From: Pictodentalium vernedei
Lineage: Eukaryota; Mollusca; Scaphopoda; Dentaliida; Dentaliidae
Length of the DNA stretch: 64,000 bases
Direction of reading: 5' to 3'
Assembly (NCBI GenBank): GCA_031216915.1
Contig: CM062294.1
Coordinates: 33,557,128-33,621,127, forward strand
In this document: positions 48,701 to 60,700 of the stretch, in pieces
Layout: each line of letters opens with the position of its first letter
Numbering within the stretch: the first letter of the stretch is position 1
The notes under the pieces: generated by a model
Database searches by the model: none
What the model saw: only the letters and a program-made list of their open reading frames with translations
Told to the model about the DNA's origin: nothing
Program-made: the position numbers and the translations under genes

Positions 48701-51700
48701 TTTTCAACTATGACTTACTTTTATATCAAGCAACGGTTACTTTTAGTTATCCAATTATCCTGCATCTCAAATGCATTTATTTAAATTAACTGGGAAACTC
48801 GTAACGGTTTCAAATAACAGTACACAAATTCCCAATGACGCCCATTTACAATACAAATGTTACTAAAAATAAATGCCAGGAGACTGTGTTCCATTCAACA
48901 TAGCACCTGACTTTGCAGACTTTCTGAGGGTTGGTGCAAATCAAACGTGGTGCGAATCGACCATTCTTCTTTGTGACTGTTTGTTGTCAGGCTGAAAGAC
49001 ACTTTCCTTCTTGCTGTCATTTTTTTTTTTTTTTTTTTTTTTTTTATTAGGGTTTAACGACACATTAACAGCCAGGGTCATATCATGTCGGTGACAGTTT
49101 GATGGGTGGAGGAAGCCGGAGTACCCGGAGAGAACCACCGAGCAACGACGAGCAGCTGTCAGCTCTCCAACATCGTAACTCTGAACTCTGCACCGCGGCA
49201 CAGGCAGGGTTAGATTGGTTGAAGACATGCGCACCATCGACGTGCAGTACGCCTTAGTACACAGCGTCATCGTGCCCCCATGTAGGCAATCGGGGTTAAG
49301 TGCCTTGCCCAAGGACACAACGCGGGAGCACGAATCAGTCGCTGAAATGGTCACCCATCCAACTACTAACCGCGCTCGACGTTGCTTAACTTCGGTGATC
49401 TGACGAGAACCGGTTACCGCGACGCCATCGCGCCCCCACTTGCTGTCATTATGACTTACCTTTTACAGAATAAAACACTTTCTGTCATGAATATTGCTAA
49501 AACCCACCTACTTTATTGAAGTATGATGTAGAAAAAGATTGAAGTGTGTAAATTTAAAATTTGCAAACGCATTGATATCGATTTACCGAAATGAGCACAA
49601 TGTCTCAAATTTTTTTGGGTGTCATAAAAAGGTTGCATGCGCATGGGCCTGAGAAACAGATATTCTTTTTTTATGGCCTTACAAGGGGAAAATAGAATTA
49701 AATGAGCTCAAATTATCCTTATTTCAGTGACAATAGAAATTCTGTCCTGTGCACGAATATCTGCCGGCAGCATGCAAGGTGTTCATCATAATACAAGTAG
49801 ACATGGCTAATAAATGAATATATTTTGTGCTATCGTCACACCTGCATGATTTTGAAACTCTTCCGCCTCTTGTGTCCCATAGCCATGCAGTTTATTAATT
49901 GCGAAATGTCATGTGAGACAGGGAAAAACTATCCTTATGTCTTTCAAAAGGTGTGCTCTTGCTACTCCAACTTGCTCTGTATCGTCTGCCACTACAACCA
50001 GTTGGAGCAATTCAGGTTTGCAACTTTTCACCTTCACATGATTAAAAATTTGTTCAAACGTGTCGGCATTTTGTTCAAAATCATTGAGGTTATGTCCAGT
50101 AGCATCAATGTATCAGATAGGAACAGCATTGGATGTTTTATTAAAAAAGTAGGAAGTTTTGTTGGGCGATTTGGCAGTCTGATGCTTTGTTCATACCTTG
50201 TGAGGTTAGAATATCCTAACAAAAGAAGAAAAATAAGATTTCATTAGGAAAATTACTTGTGGAGATTTTCCAGTTTGTAATAAAGTTTTTTATTACTTTC
50301 CAAAGTGTGATTTACTGGGATTTCCGGGTTTGATTATAAACGATAACTTCACAAGTGAATTATACAATCAACAATTGGGCCATGTATCTGTGCACGCAAA
50401 CGAAGATGCTTTGCTGTGGGTTAATGGGGACTTCATTGGGTTTTTTTAACCTTTACCTAACATGAAAAGCAGACGACACTTGCAAAAACAATTCTTGAAT
50501 AACTATTATTTTCCTTTTTTGCCTCAAAAACATAGGTTATGACCCCTCATTGGAACGAGCTCGACGAGCTTGTTCCAATGAGGGGTCATAATCTATGCTT
50601 TAGAGACAAAAAATGAAAAAATAATGAAAATTAATTGGCAATTTTTTAGAATAATGCTGGCCGGTTTTGCCTGTTACATTAGGTAAAGGGTTAAATAATA
50701 TAATTTTTGTTAGTAATGAAAAGTAATAAACAGAGTAATCGCTTGACTGGACTGGTTACGTGAAATAATTCATTCAAGGTGAGGGACTATATTGTAAAAC
50801 ACTCGTGCGCATTCGCGCACTCTTGTTTGTACAACGTCCTGCACCTCTCATGAATTATTTCTTGTAACCAGTCCAGTCAAGCGATTACTCTCTATATCTT
50901 CAAAACATTGAAAAAAGACGATATAGAGGACCGTACTTGTATTTAGAGGATTATTATGATAGCAATACTACATCCTTTACATGTTATTATCTATTGACTA
51001 GTTTTTATGTGTACCCATACATGGTATGGGTACACATAATGTCAGCATCCAGGGTGATCCACTGTTTTTTTCCATTCTTTGTCTGTCTGTCTGTCTGTCC
51101 GTCTGTCCGTCCGTCCGTCCGTTCATCCGTCCGGCCGGCCAGCCGGCCGGCATCTGTATCCATTTCATTCGATAACTTGAAAAATATTGCTTGGATTGTC
51201 ATGTTACTTTATATTTGTGTTCAGGTCACTGATGTGCCGAGCTGTATACTTTTTGGTGTAAATCTGATAATTTGATCCTGAGATATTAATCCTTTTTCCT
51301 TCAAATTGAGAATTCTTTCAATCCCTTTGGCATGAGATAACTCAAAAAATATCAATCCAATTGTCATGTTACTTTATATATATCTTCAGGTTACTGATGT
51401 GCTGCGCTGTATAGTTTTTGGTGTAAATCTGATAATTTGATCCTGAGATATTAACCCTTTATTCTTCAAATTGAAAATTTCTCCAAAAATTGGTCCTGAG
51501 ATAATAACAGCTTTCTACTAGTTGCGCGTATGGGTACACATCTGATGATTTAATCAGCCTATTTTTTTTTCTAGTACCATGGTTCATGCAGATCATGGAA
51601 GAAAAATCCTTGAATTTTAAGATTAGTTTTCCAGGCCTTGAAATGTTTTGAATAATGAAATTTTAAAAATGTACATGGCATGTCATAAAGTGTGATATTA

Positions 51701-54700
51701 AAATTGATGGTATATTTGAATATTAGTAGGCTGTGATGTTGCAGATATACTGCATCCATCTTTTACTTCTAGTTAATTTACATATTTGTCAGTGCCTGTT
51801 CACTGTGGTAAACAAGCTCTTTTTTACTGGTAAAATAGAACCCAGTCATCAGTGCTTGGGAGGTGCAAACCCTCACTAAAATGGGCAACATGGCTCAGTA
51901 ATGCTCACTCCTGGTCTTGAGTTGATACTCATGTTGTGGTCATGATTAGCCATTGTGCAAAAATATGTGACCTTAAACACCAATAAATAAATAAATAAAT
52001 GACACTTTCGACAGTGAGGATCACCTCATGACAGACAGTTTTACCGGTGGAGGAAGCCAGAGACAACCATCAAGCAAAGGTGAGCAACTGTCAGACTCCC
52101 CAATGTACTAGCTCCACACAGGCAGGGTTAGAATTGGTTAAAGACAAGTACACCATCAACATGCCTTAGCACACAGCGACACGTGCCCCCACTTGGGCAG
52201 TCGGGATTAAGTACCTTGACCAAGGACACAATGCAGTTACCCCCTGGTGGGGATCGTGCTGTCAACCTTTTGGTTTAAAGTTCAAAGCTTTAACCATTCA
52301 GTCATGGCACACCCATGTTCAGTTCAAAGCTTTTACCATTCAGCAATGGCACACCCATGTTTGTTTTAACTATCACAGTTTTTTTCCCAGCCAAAATTTA
52401 TAAATAAACTCTATTTATCTTCTCTGCTTGAAGATAACACTTCCATTTTTCTAAAAAAGTAAAATTTTGGCTTGTTTTCTTCCAAAACATAGCTTATTTC
52501 TCCTCAGTGGAATGAGTGTGATGAGCTTGTTCCACTGAGGTGTCATAAACTCTATTTTGGAGGCAAAAACTTAACAAAAAACCCAACAAACTTTGCATGA
52601 AGAGAGTGAGTAGCACTGGACATGTTTGACTAATTCATTAGTGGATATGTTTGATCGAGGTTGTTTAACCCTTTACCCAACACAGACGATTTCAAAATTT
52701 ATTATTTTAAGTATCATTTTAAAAAATTTTTCAAAATATTTCAATAAAACCACATCATGTGACCCCTCATTGGAACGAGCTCAATGAGCTCGTTCCAATG
52801 AGGGGGTCACATGATATGGTTTTATTGAATTATTTTGAAAAATTTAATTTTTTCAACTGCTCAATTTGCATATTGGGGCGATTCATTAGGTAAAGGGTTA
52901 AGAAATCAGCACTTGAGGTTATGGAAATTTAGAATTTAGAATTAAGTCATGGAATTTTGCATCTGAAGATGTATATTGGTGCTATAGTTAGGAGCTGGAC
53001 AATCCAATTGAAACATTCAGTGAATTCAACCAAAGCTGACTGCTTTTTTTCTCTTAACAGAGCATTGCAGGAAGCTCAAGATATATTTGGTGTTGACTTT
53101 GATTTTGAAGAGTTTGACCAGTATGGAGAAGATGAAGAAGAAGAAGAGGAATTTGTGGAGGAGGTTAAATTATATAATTACTAAATCTACATAGAGATCC
53201 CTGGGATTTGAGATTTCTAATTATTAAACATTTTATTTATTTCATGTTTCTGAAAAAAGGGAAAGTTTCCTCCCTCTTTTTAGCTCACCTGACTGAAAGT
53301 CAGGGTGAGCTTTTCTGATCACTCTTTGTCTGTCGTCCGTCCGTCGTCCTGCGTGAAGGTGGTGTTTGAGCCTCTTCCTCCGAAACCACTGGCCACATTT
53401 TTATTAAATTTCATGTAAGTAGTGGTTATATAGGTGCATATTGATTTTTACGCAAATTAGGTTTCGGCTCATATTGAGCAGAGGGGTGGGGAAAAAATGG
53501 CCAAATTTTTTGAAAATTTTCTAATGAACCAGCAGTAGCAGAGACTTGATATGTGATTTGCAGCTTCCTTTTGAGGTGTAGACTCAGATTTGTTCAAGAG
53601 AAGTTTGAGGCTATTTATTTGGCGTCGTTATAGGAGGGGCAAAATTTTTATTTTCCGAACCGAGAGGTTGATTTGAACCAAATTTTATGTGAGGGCTTAT
53701 TGGTTCATAAGTACCTAATTTATGCCGAATTTTTTTTCCCCGTAGCCCCGTGGGAACCGCAGGAGCTAAAAATAGAATAAAATTAAAATGCTCATATCTC
53801 CAAAACTGCACGGCACTGAAAATTATTTTTATTTGGTGTGAAGCTTCCTTAGAACCAACAGAAAGGATTGGTAAAAAAAAATTGCCATCGGTTTTTTCAT
53901 AGGGTACAGTTTCGAGACTTTGAAAAAGTGCAGAGTCGTCACTTTTTGACACTGTAGGCAATGGGAAAAACATTAAAAAATCTTCTTCTCCAGATCCAGC
54001 AGGCAGAATCTTTTGTTATTTGGTATGCAACATTGTAGGGTGGATCTGATTCAAATTTGTTCAAATTGGCCCCCTGGGTTCATATTTGGGCTCAGTATAG
54101 GAGCCCAAATTTGAACTAAGTGCATTTCAGGCAAATGTCTTTGAAAAGCTTCGTCTCAAGATCCAGCAGGCAGAATCTTTTGATATTTGGTATGCAGCAT
54201 GCTTGGGGCGGGGGGTAGGGGGGGGGATGGGGGGGGGGGGGGGGAATTCAAGTTTGTTCAAGCTGGTAGCCCGAATTATAACTTAGTTCAAAATGAGGAA
54301 TTTTCTTTAAAAATCTTCTTCTTCAGATCCAGCAGTCGGAATGTTTTGATATTTGGTATGCAGCATCCTTAGGGGATGAGATTCAAGTTTGTTCAAGCCA
54401 TGTCCCTAGGTCCATATTTGGGCTCACTGTGGGAGCCCGAATGATAACTTAGTTCAAAATGAGGAATTTTATTAAAAAATCTTCCTCTTCAGATCCAGCA
54501 GTCGGAATGTTTTGATATGTGGTGTGTAGCATCCTTAGGGTGGGGGGGGGGGGGGGGGAGGAGAGATTCAAGTTTGTTAAAGCCAAGTCCCTGGTTCCAT
54601 ATTTGGGCTCCCTGTGGGAGCCCGAATTATAACTTAGTCATTATGAGGAATTTTTCTTTAAAAATCATCTTCTTCAAATTCAGCAGCCAAAATGTTTTGA

Positions 54701-57700
54701 TATTTGGCATGCAGCAACCTTAGTGGGGTGAGATTCAAGTTTGTTCAAGCCAAGTCCCTTGGTTCATATTTGGGTGCACTATGGGAGCCTGAATGAAAAC
54801 TTATTTCAAAATGAGGAATTCTCTTTAAAAATCTTCTTCAGATCCAGCAGATGAATGCTTTTGATATTTTTTATGCAACATCCTTAGGGGGGTAAGATTC
54901 AAGTTTGTTCAAGCCATGTCCCTAGGTCCATATTTGGGCTCACTGTGGGAGCTTGAATTGTAACTTAGTTCAAAATGAGGAATTTTCTTTTAAAATCTTC
55001 TTCTTCAGATCCAGCAGTTGGAAAGTTTTGATATTTGGTGTGCAGTGCAGCATCGGAGGCGTGGGGTTGGGGGGGGGGGGGGGGGGGGAGAGATTCAAGT
55101 TTGTTAAAGCCAAGTCCCTGGGTTCATATATGGGCTCCCTGTGGGAGCCCGAATTATAACTTAGTTCAATATGAGGAACATTCTTTAAAAATCTTTTTTT
55201 TTATATCCACTGGTCAGAATCTTTGAATATTTGGTAAAAGCTTTTCTTAGGATGGGCAGATGCAACTTGTTGAAATCAATTCTCTGGGTTGATATTTAGT
55301 GTACCATGTCAGGTGAGTGCCTCAGGCCCCCTGGGCCTCTTGTTTTATAAATAGTAGCATTGCAAATATCATTATGGACTCTTGCTGATTTTCAGTTTTT
55401 TTCACACAGAACAAATAACTGACTGAAAACAGTGTTTTAATGAATAAGACACTTGTAAATGGTGATGTTGCCTGGTAAAATTATGAATTCTACTTATTTG
55501 GATTAGTTGTTTGTGTAGTCGTTTTTTTTGTATGTGCAAGGGTGGTGGGAATTGGGGGGCAGGGTTCTAGGGTTTACCTTGGTTTGAATGCTTTAGCTCT
55601 GAGTTCCAGGTACAATATTTGTGCATTACTAACAAGTGCAGGTAGCATGATCTTGGGGGGCATGTTGGAGACGTGTTCTAAAGCGTACTGCACATCGATG
55701 GTACACTTGTCTTCCACCAATGCTCACCTTGCTTTTGCAGAGTTAGTACATGGGGAGTCTGACAGCTTCTCGCCTTTGCTCAGTGGTTCTCTATGGGTAC
55801 TCCATCTTCCTCCACCCATAAAACTGCCCCACATGGCTGTCAAAAGTATTGTTAAACCCCAATAAATGATTAAGTACCTCGTTGAAGCCTCTTTTATTGT
55901 ATTTCATCTCTCTATTCACTTATGTATTAACAATAAAACAAAATTCTTTTTTTCAAGGATTTGTATTGGCATTGTATTTGAAATGCCATTAGAATTCCCA
56001 CGGGATCCTTCAATTTGACTAAGGATCATTCAAGGCCTTGAAATTCTGGAAAATATGTGAGGAGACCTTGAAAAGCCTCTGAATATTCACAAAATATAAA
56101 GGCTGACGAAGCAGTTGATCATAACTCTATAGTTTTTATATGCCAGTGTTTGTTAGGGCGTAGTCTTAACTAGGACTCTCAGGTCATTACACCCTCCTCC
56201 CACTACCCTTATATGGGAGGCGGGGGTAATGATCAGATGACCTTGTTAGGGCTAATGAAGACAGGCCCTTGAAAATCCTTGAATTTAGCTATTGTAGGCA
56301 CTTGAAAAATAATGAAATATATCGAGAAACGGCCTTGAAGAACCTTAAATTTTATCAGTCCTTACCTGCAGGATACCTGATTTCAGCGTAACAACTCAAA
56401 CCAGTCTTGTGCAGAATTTGTTTTTTAACCCTCGAATCGAACCCTTGAACCGGGAACCTTTCACCTAGTGAATCGGTACATCCACCCCCATAATTTACAA
56501 ATTCGGCAATTGACCTTTAAGGGCATAATTCTGACTTTAATCGCATTTTTGTACAACAAAACAGGTGCCCCAACATGTAGTTTGGGGGTAAGTTTGCAAG
56601 TTACATTCAAAGTGCCATGGCTTTTGTTTCTAAGCAAGTCTTGGCTGCCTACAAAGGCAGCCATGACTTGCCAAGAAACAGCTTCAAAGTCAGGATGTGG
56701 ATTGTAAAAGTACAGTAGAACCTGTCTTGAGAGACCACCCTTTTTGACAGACAAAAGTGGTCTCTCAAAACAGGTGGTCTCTCATGACAGGTCCATTACA
56801 GAGTAAAACAACCAAATGATACCAAGTTACAGTGGTCTCTCAAAACAGGTGGTCTCTCAAGACAGGTGGTCTCTCAAGACAGGTGGTCTCTCTTGACAGT
56901 GGTCTCTCAAAACAGGTGGTCTCTCTTGACAGTGGTCTCTCAAGACAGGTTTTACTGTAATGCAAAAATGTATAAAAACTCTTAAGGCCCTTAAGGGTTA
57001 AAAAAATATAGCTGATATACAGTTTAGCATAAAATTTCCTGCCATTCACAATAGTGGAGAGATGTGTCTGAAAACAGATAATTTAGACTCCTCATGGTGC
57101 TTGTGCACAAAGGTTGACTACAATGTTGATAATAATAGGTTGTGATTGATCACGTGTGTTGTTTCATATTATTTGCAGGAAATTGAAGAGGAAGAGGAAG
57201 GAGTAGATGGGGAGAGAAGGAAAGTAACAAAGAAAGTCAGAAAGAAGCCTGTTAAGAAAAGTATATATGAGGTAGGTTAAAGCTATGAACTTGTTGCCAT
57301 GACGATGACGTACAAAAATTTTACTTGGTTTCCCAGGCAGTTCTTTCGCAATTTTATGATGAGGGAAGATTTGTTGTTGTTGTTGTTGTTGTTGTTGTTA
57401 ACGGATCGGCTGCATCCACCCATGTAATTTACAAATTGAACAGTTCGAAAAAAAGTTATTTTTTATAAGGCCTAAAAAAAATAAAAATCTGTCTCTCAGG
57501 CTCTCCCACATGGTCCTTTTGCATGCCGCATGCTCTCTTTTTATAATCGATGTAAACTTAAAAAAAAAAAAAAAATGAAATGGTTTATGTCTGATAGTTT
57601 ACCCAAGTTAAAAAAATTGGATAAATTTGTCCCTTGCATTGCAAAGCCTGCTTGCACTCAAAGGATGAAATACACCACCACCCATGCTATTACATACATT

Positions 57701-60700
57701 ATGAGGCTTAAAACATAAACCAAGAGCATGAACTTTTGATGGCAAAGAAATAATTTCAGAAATAAAAAATAAAATAAAAAAACGCTTGCCTGCATGCAAT
57801 TTTACAAATTATAGCCTAAGAAACAGAAGTTCTACTTTGTGGGGCCTAAAACATCAACAGAACTATTTCCTGTGATTCCCCCCCCCCCCCCCCCCCCCCA
57901 TTCCCCCCTCCCTCATTTAAACCAGCTTTTTGAGCTCGTTCCAATGAGGGGTCACATGATAGGGTTTTGTTGAAATATTTGAAAGGGTTTGAAAAAAATA
58001 TTTTTTTAATAATAAATTTCGATACCATATATGTGTTGGGCAGAGGGTTAATATATAAAATGGTTTGGAAAATAGTTGGAATTAGAAATTTAACTTACCG
58101 TATTTACTCTATGTATTGGGACACTCTTTGATTTGGGACACACATTTTTTCCAGAAAACTATATTTTTTTTATGCTCCAAAGTTTGGGACATTCAGGAGA
58201 TTTGTTTCCAGTTGGCCCATCGCTAGTAGCAGACGGCACTCATAAAAAAATTCTTGGGTGACTAAAAATTTTCATTTTTTGCTTCCAAAACATAGCTTAT
58301 GATCCCTCATTGGAACGGGTGCAATACGCTCGTTCCAATGAGGGATCATAAGCTATGTTTTGGGAGCAAAAAATGAAAATATAAAAAAAAATTGGATGCC
58401 AATTTTCGTATATAGTGATGGAAACCGAATCACCCACAACTTTATTCAGCATCAAATCAAGACCAGGCTCTGTTCTTTCCCCATTTTCTAAGAATTGGGA
58501 CACCTGTGAAAATAATTATTTTTAGCTGTCCCAATACATAGAGTAAATACGGTATTTTATTTTCATTCGTTTTTCTTGCCCCAAAACAAAATGTATTCCC
58601 ACTCTCCCAGCATTGTATTCCACTCTCAGCGATGACATACTGTTATTATTTTTTTTTTTTCTATTATTGGCTCATCAGTTGGATTGAATCAATTATAAAG
58701 GGTTGTTTTGGGAAAACGAATAAGGAAAAAATAAAATAAATACAGAAGTTTACTGCTCAGATTCGAATACAATTTTATCCTCTCATGGGCTAACGCCTCT
58801 TGAAATAATCCTCCACATGCCCCACATGAGGATAAGAATCATACTCGAACCTGAACAGTCCATTTCTTACACTGGTGTGTCTCAGTGGGCTCTTATGGTT
58901 TACTTGGATGATAGTGGGAATGCATAGATACATCAGACTAATAACCAGATCATTTCATTGAACAATTTACATTCTGGAATATCATTCTGAATTAACCCTT
59001 TACCCAACGTAACGGCCAAAACCGGCCAGCGCTATTCTCAAAAATCGCCTATTAATTTTAATTATTTTTTCATTTTTTGTCTCAAAAACATAGGTTATGA
59101 CCCCTCATTGGAACGAGCTTGTCGAGCTCGTTCCAATGAGGGGTCATAACCTATGTTTTTGAGACAAAAAATGAAAAAAAAATAGTTATTCAAGAATTGT
59201 TTTTGCAAGTGTCGTCTGCTTTTCATGTTAGGTAAAGGGTTAAACCATCTAAACCTCAAGAAAAGAATTACTAGTTTACATGTTATTCTTGACATACACA
59301 AGATGCATACATAAAAGTTCTTAACCTTCCACAACTTTCCGTTTATCAGTGAGTTCAAATGGCATGTTTTATTGCAGCTATCAAACAACAGTTCTTGCAT
59401 GGAATAGAATTCCCACCAAGTGTTCCATTTTATTGTGACTCTCAAACCACAGCTTTACTTTCAATGTAGTACTATTTCGAATAAACCAGAATTTTCAACT
59501 GAAACGTCGCCACTATTATGTGGAAAAATCATTGTTTTGAGGAGTGAAAATTTCTCAGTATTTCCCATTGCAATATTAGTCTGATAATAGTTAGAGATGT
59601 GTGGCATACTGTAAATATTGTCTGGCACGGTATCGGTATCATGCTAATACTGATTTACCACCATGCCAGGGGGCGCGGTGGCTCAGTTGGTAGAGGTGCA
59701 GGCTGTAAGCCGAGAGGTCCTCGGTTCGAATCCCACCTGCGGCAACCGCGTTGTGTCCTTGGGCAAGACACTTCACCCCGATTGCCTACATGGGGGCACG
59801 ATGACGCTGTGTACTGAGGCGTACTGCACGTCGATGGTGCGCATGTCTTCAACCAATCTAACCCTGCCTGTGCTGCGGTGCAGAGTTCAGAGTTACGATG
59901 TTGGAGAGCTGACAGCTGCTCGTCGTTGCTCGGTGGTTCTCTCCGGGTACTCCGGCTTCCTCCACCCGTAAAACTGTCACGGTCACGATTAGCCATTGTG
60001 CATAAGTATGTGACCTTAAACACCAATAAATAAATACCACCATGCCAAGGGAATTTTAAAGTACCAAAGTTTTGGTTTGGAAGAATATTCCGACATTACG
60101 TCCCTTGAGTTCCAATGTGTTCTATGTGCCTGCTGGCACATAGAACACATTGGAACTCAGGGGTCGATTAGCTACAAAAATAAAGATGAGACAGAACATT
60201 TTCAAAAATGGCTGATAGTATGAACCCATGGTCTATGTCTTTTACAGCACTCATCACTGATCATTTAATGTAACAATAAAGGAGAGAGAAAATACTCCGG
60301 TGGCATTTTCTATCCGCTTTTTTGTTAACATCATTACAGGGCTTGCCTTGAGTCGGGGCTGATCAGCCCAGGCCCCGAGATCAGCCCCGAGGAGCACTTG
60401 CTGCGGGCTTTTTTTTAAGCCCCGACATTTTCCACAAAAAAGCATTAACAATAATGGACAAAATGGAAAATCAGCCCCGAAAAGGCCCCGACCTCAATAT
60501 GTGGGGCACTTTTTTTAGGCCCTGACCATTTTACTCAAGGCGAGCCCTGCATCAAATGACCAGCGGTGAGTTTTGTGTTATTTCCACATTTTTGACAATT
60601 AATATAGTCCTTACTTTTTTTCCATCAATCTATCCTATCCCCACACATCTATAAGTTGAATAGAAAGGTGCTGTTGGGCAGTATACCTTATGTATCAATT

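Noticed and set aside
49338-49438. Possible 5S rRNA gene on the minus strand
   Set aside because: Only the internal promoter part of 5S is present, fused to a SINE body and flanked by a 12-bp target duplication.
49825-50247. 140-codon open frame on the + strand
   Set aside because: It has no recognisable domain, no orthologue pattern, and lies inside a SUPT6H intron. Chance in AT-rich DNA is sufficient.
50793-50826. Hairpin GTGCGC-ATTC-GCGCAC followed by TCTTGTTT, resembling the family 3' terminal signature
   Set aside because: The hairpin is the centre of a longer palindromic MITE (50732-50891). The TCTTG is part of its imperfect arm, so it is probably coincidence.
59681-59741. Possible tRNA genes at the A/B boxes of 59669, 62164 and 47575, and in the 1360-1755 LTRs
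   Set aside because: The boxes are intact but no complete cloverleaf with an acceptor stem is present. They continue into SINE bodies or LTR sequence with target duplications.
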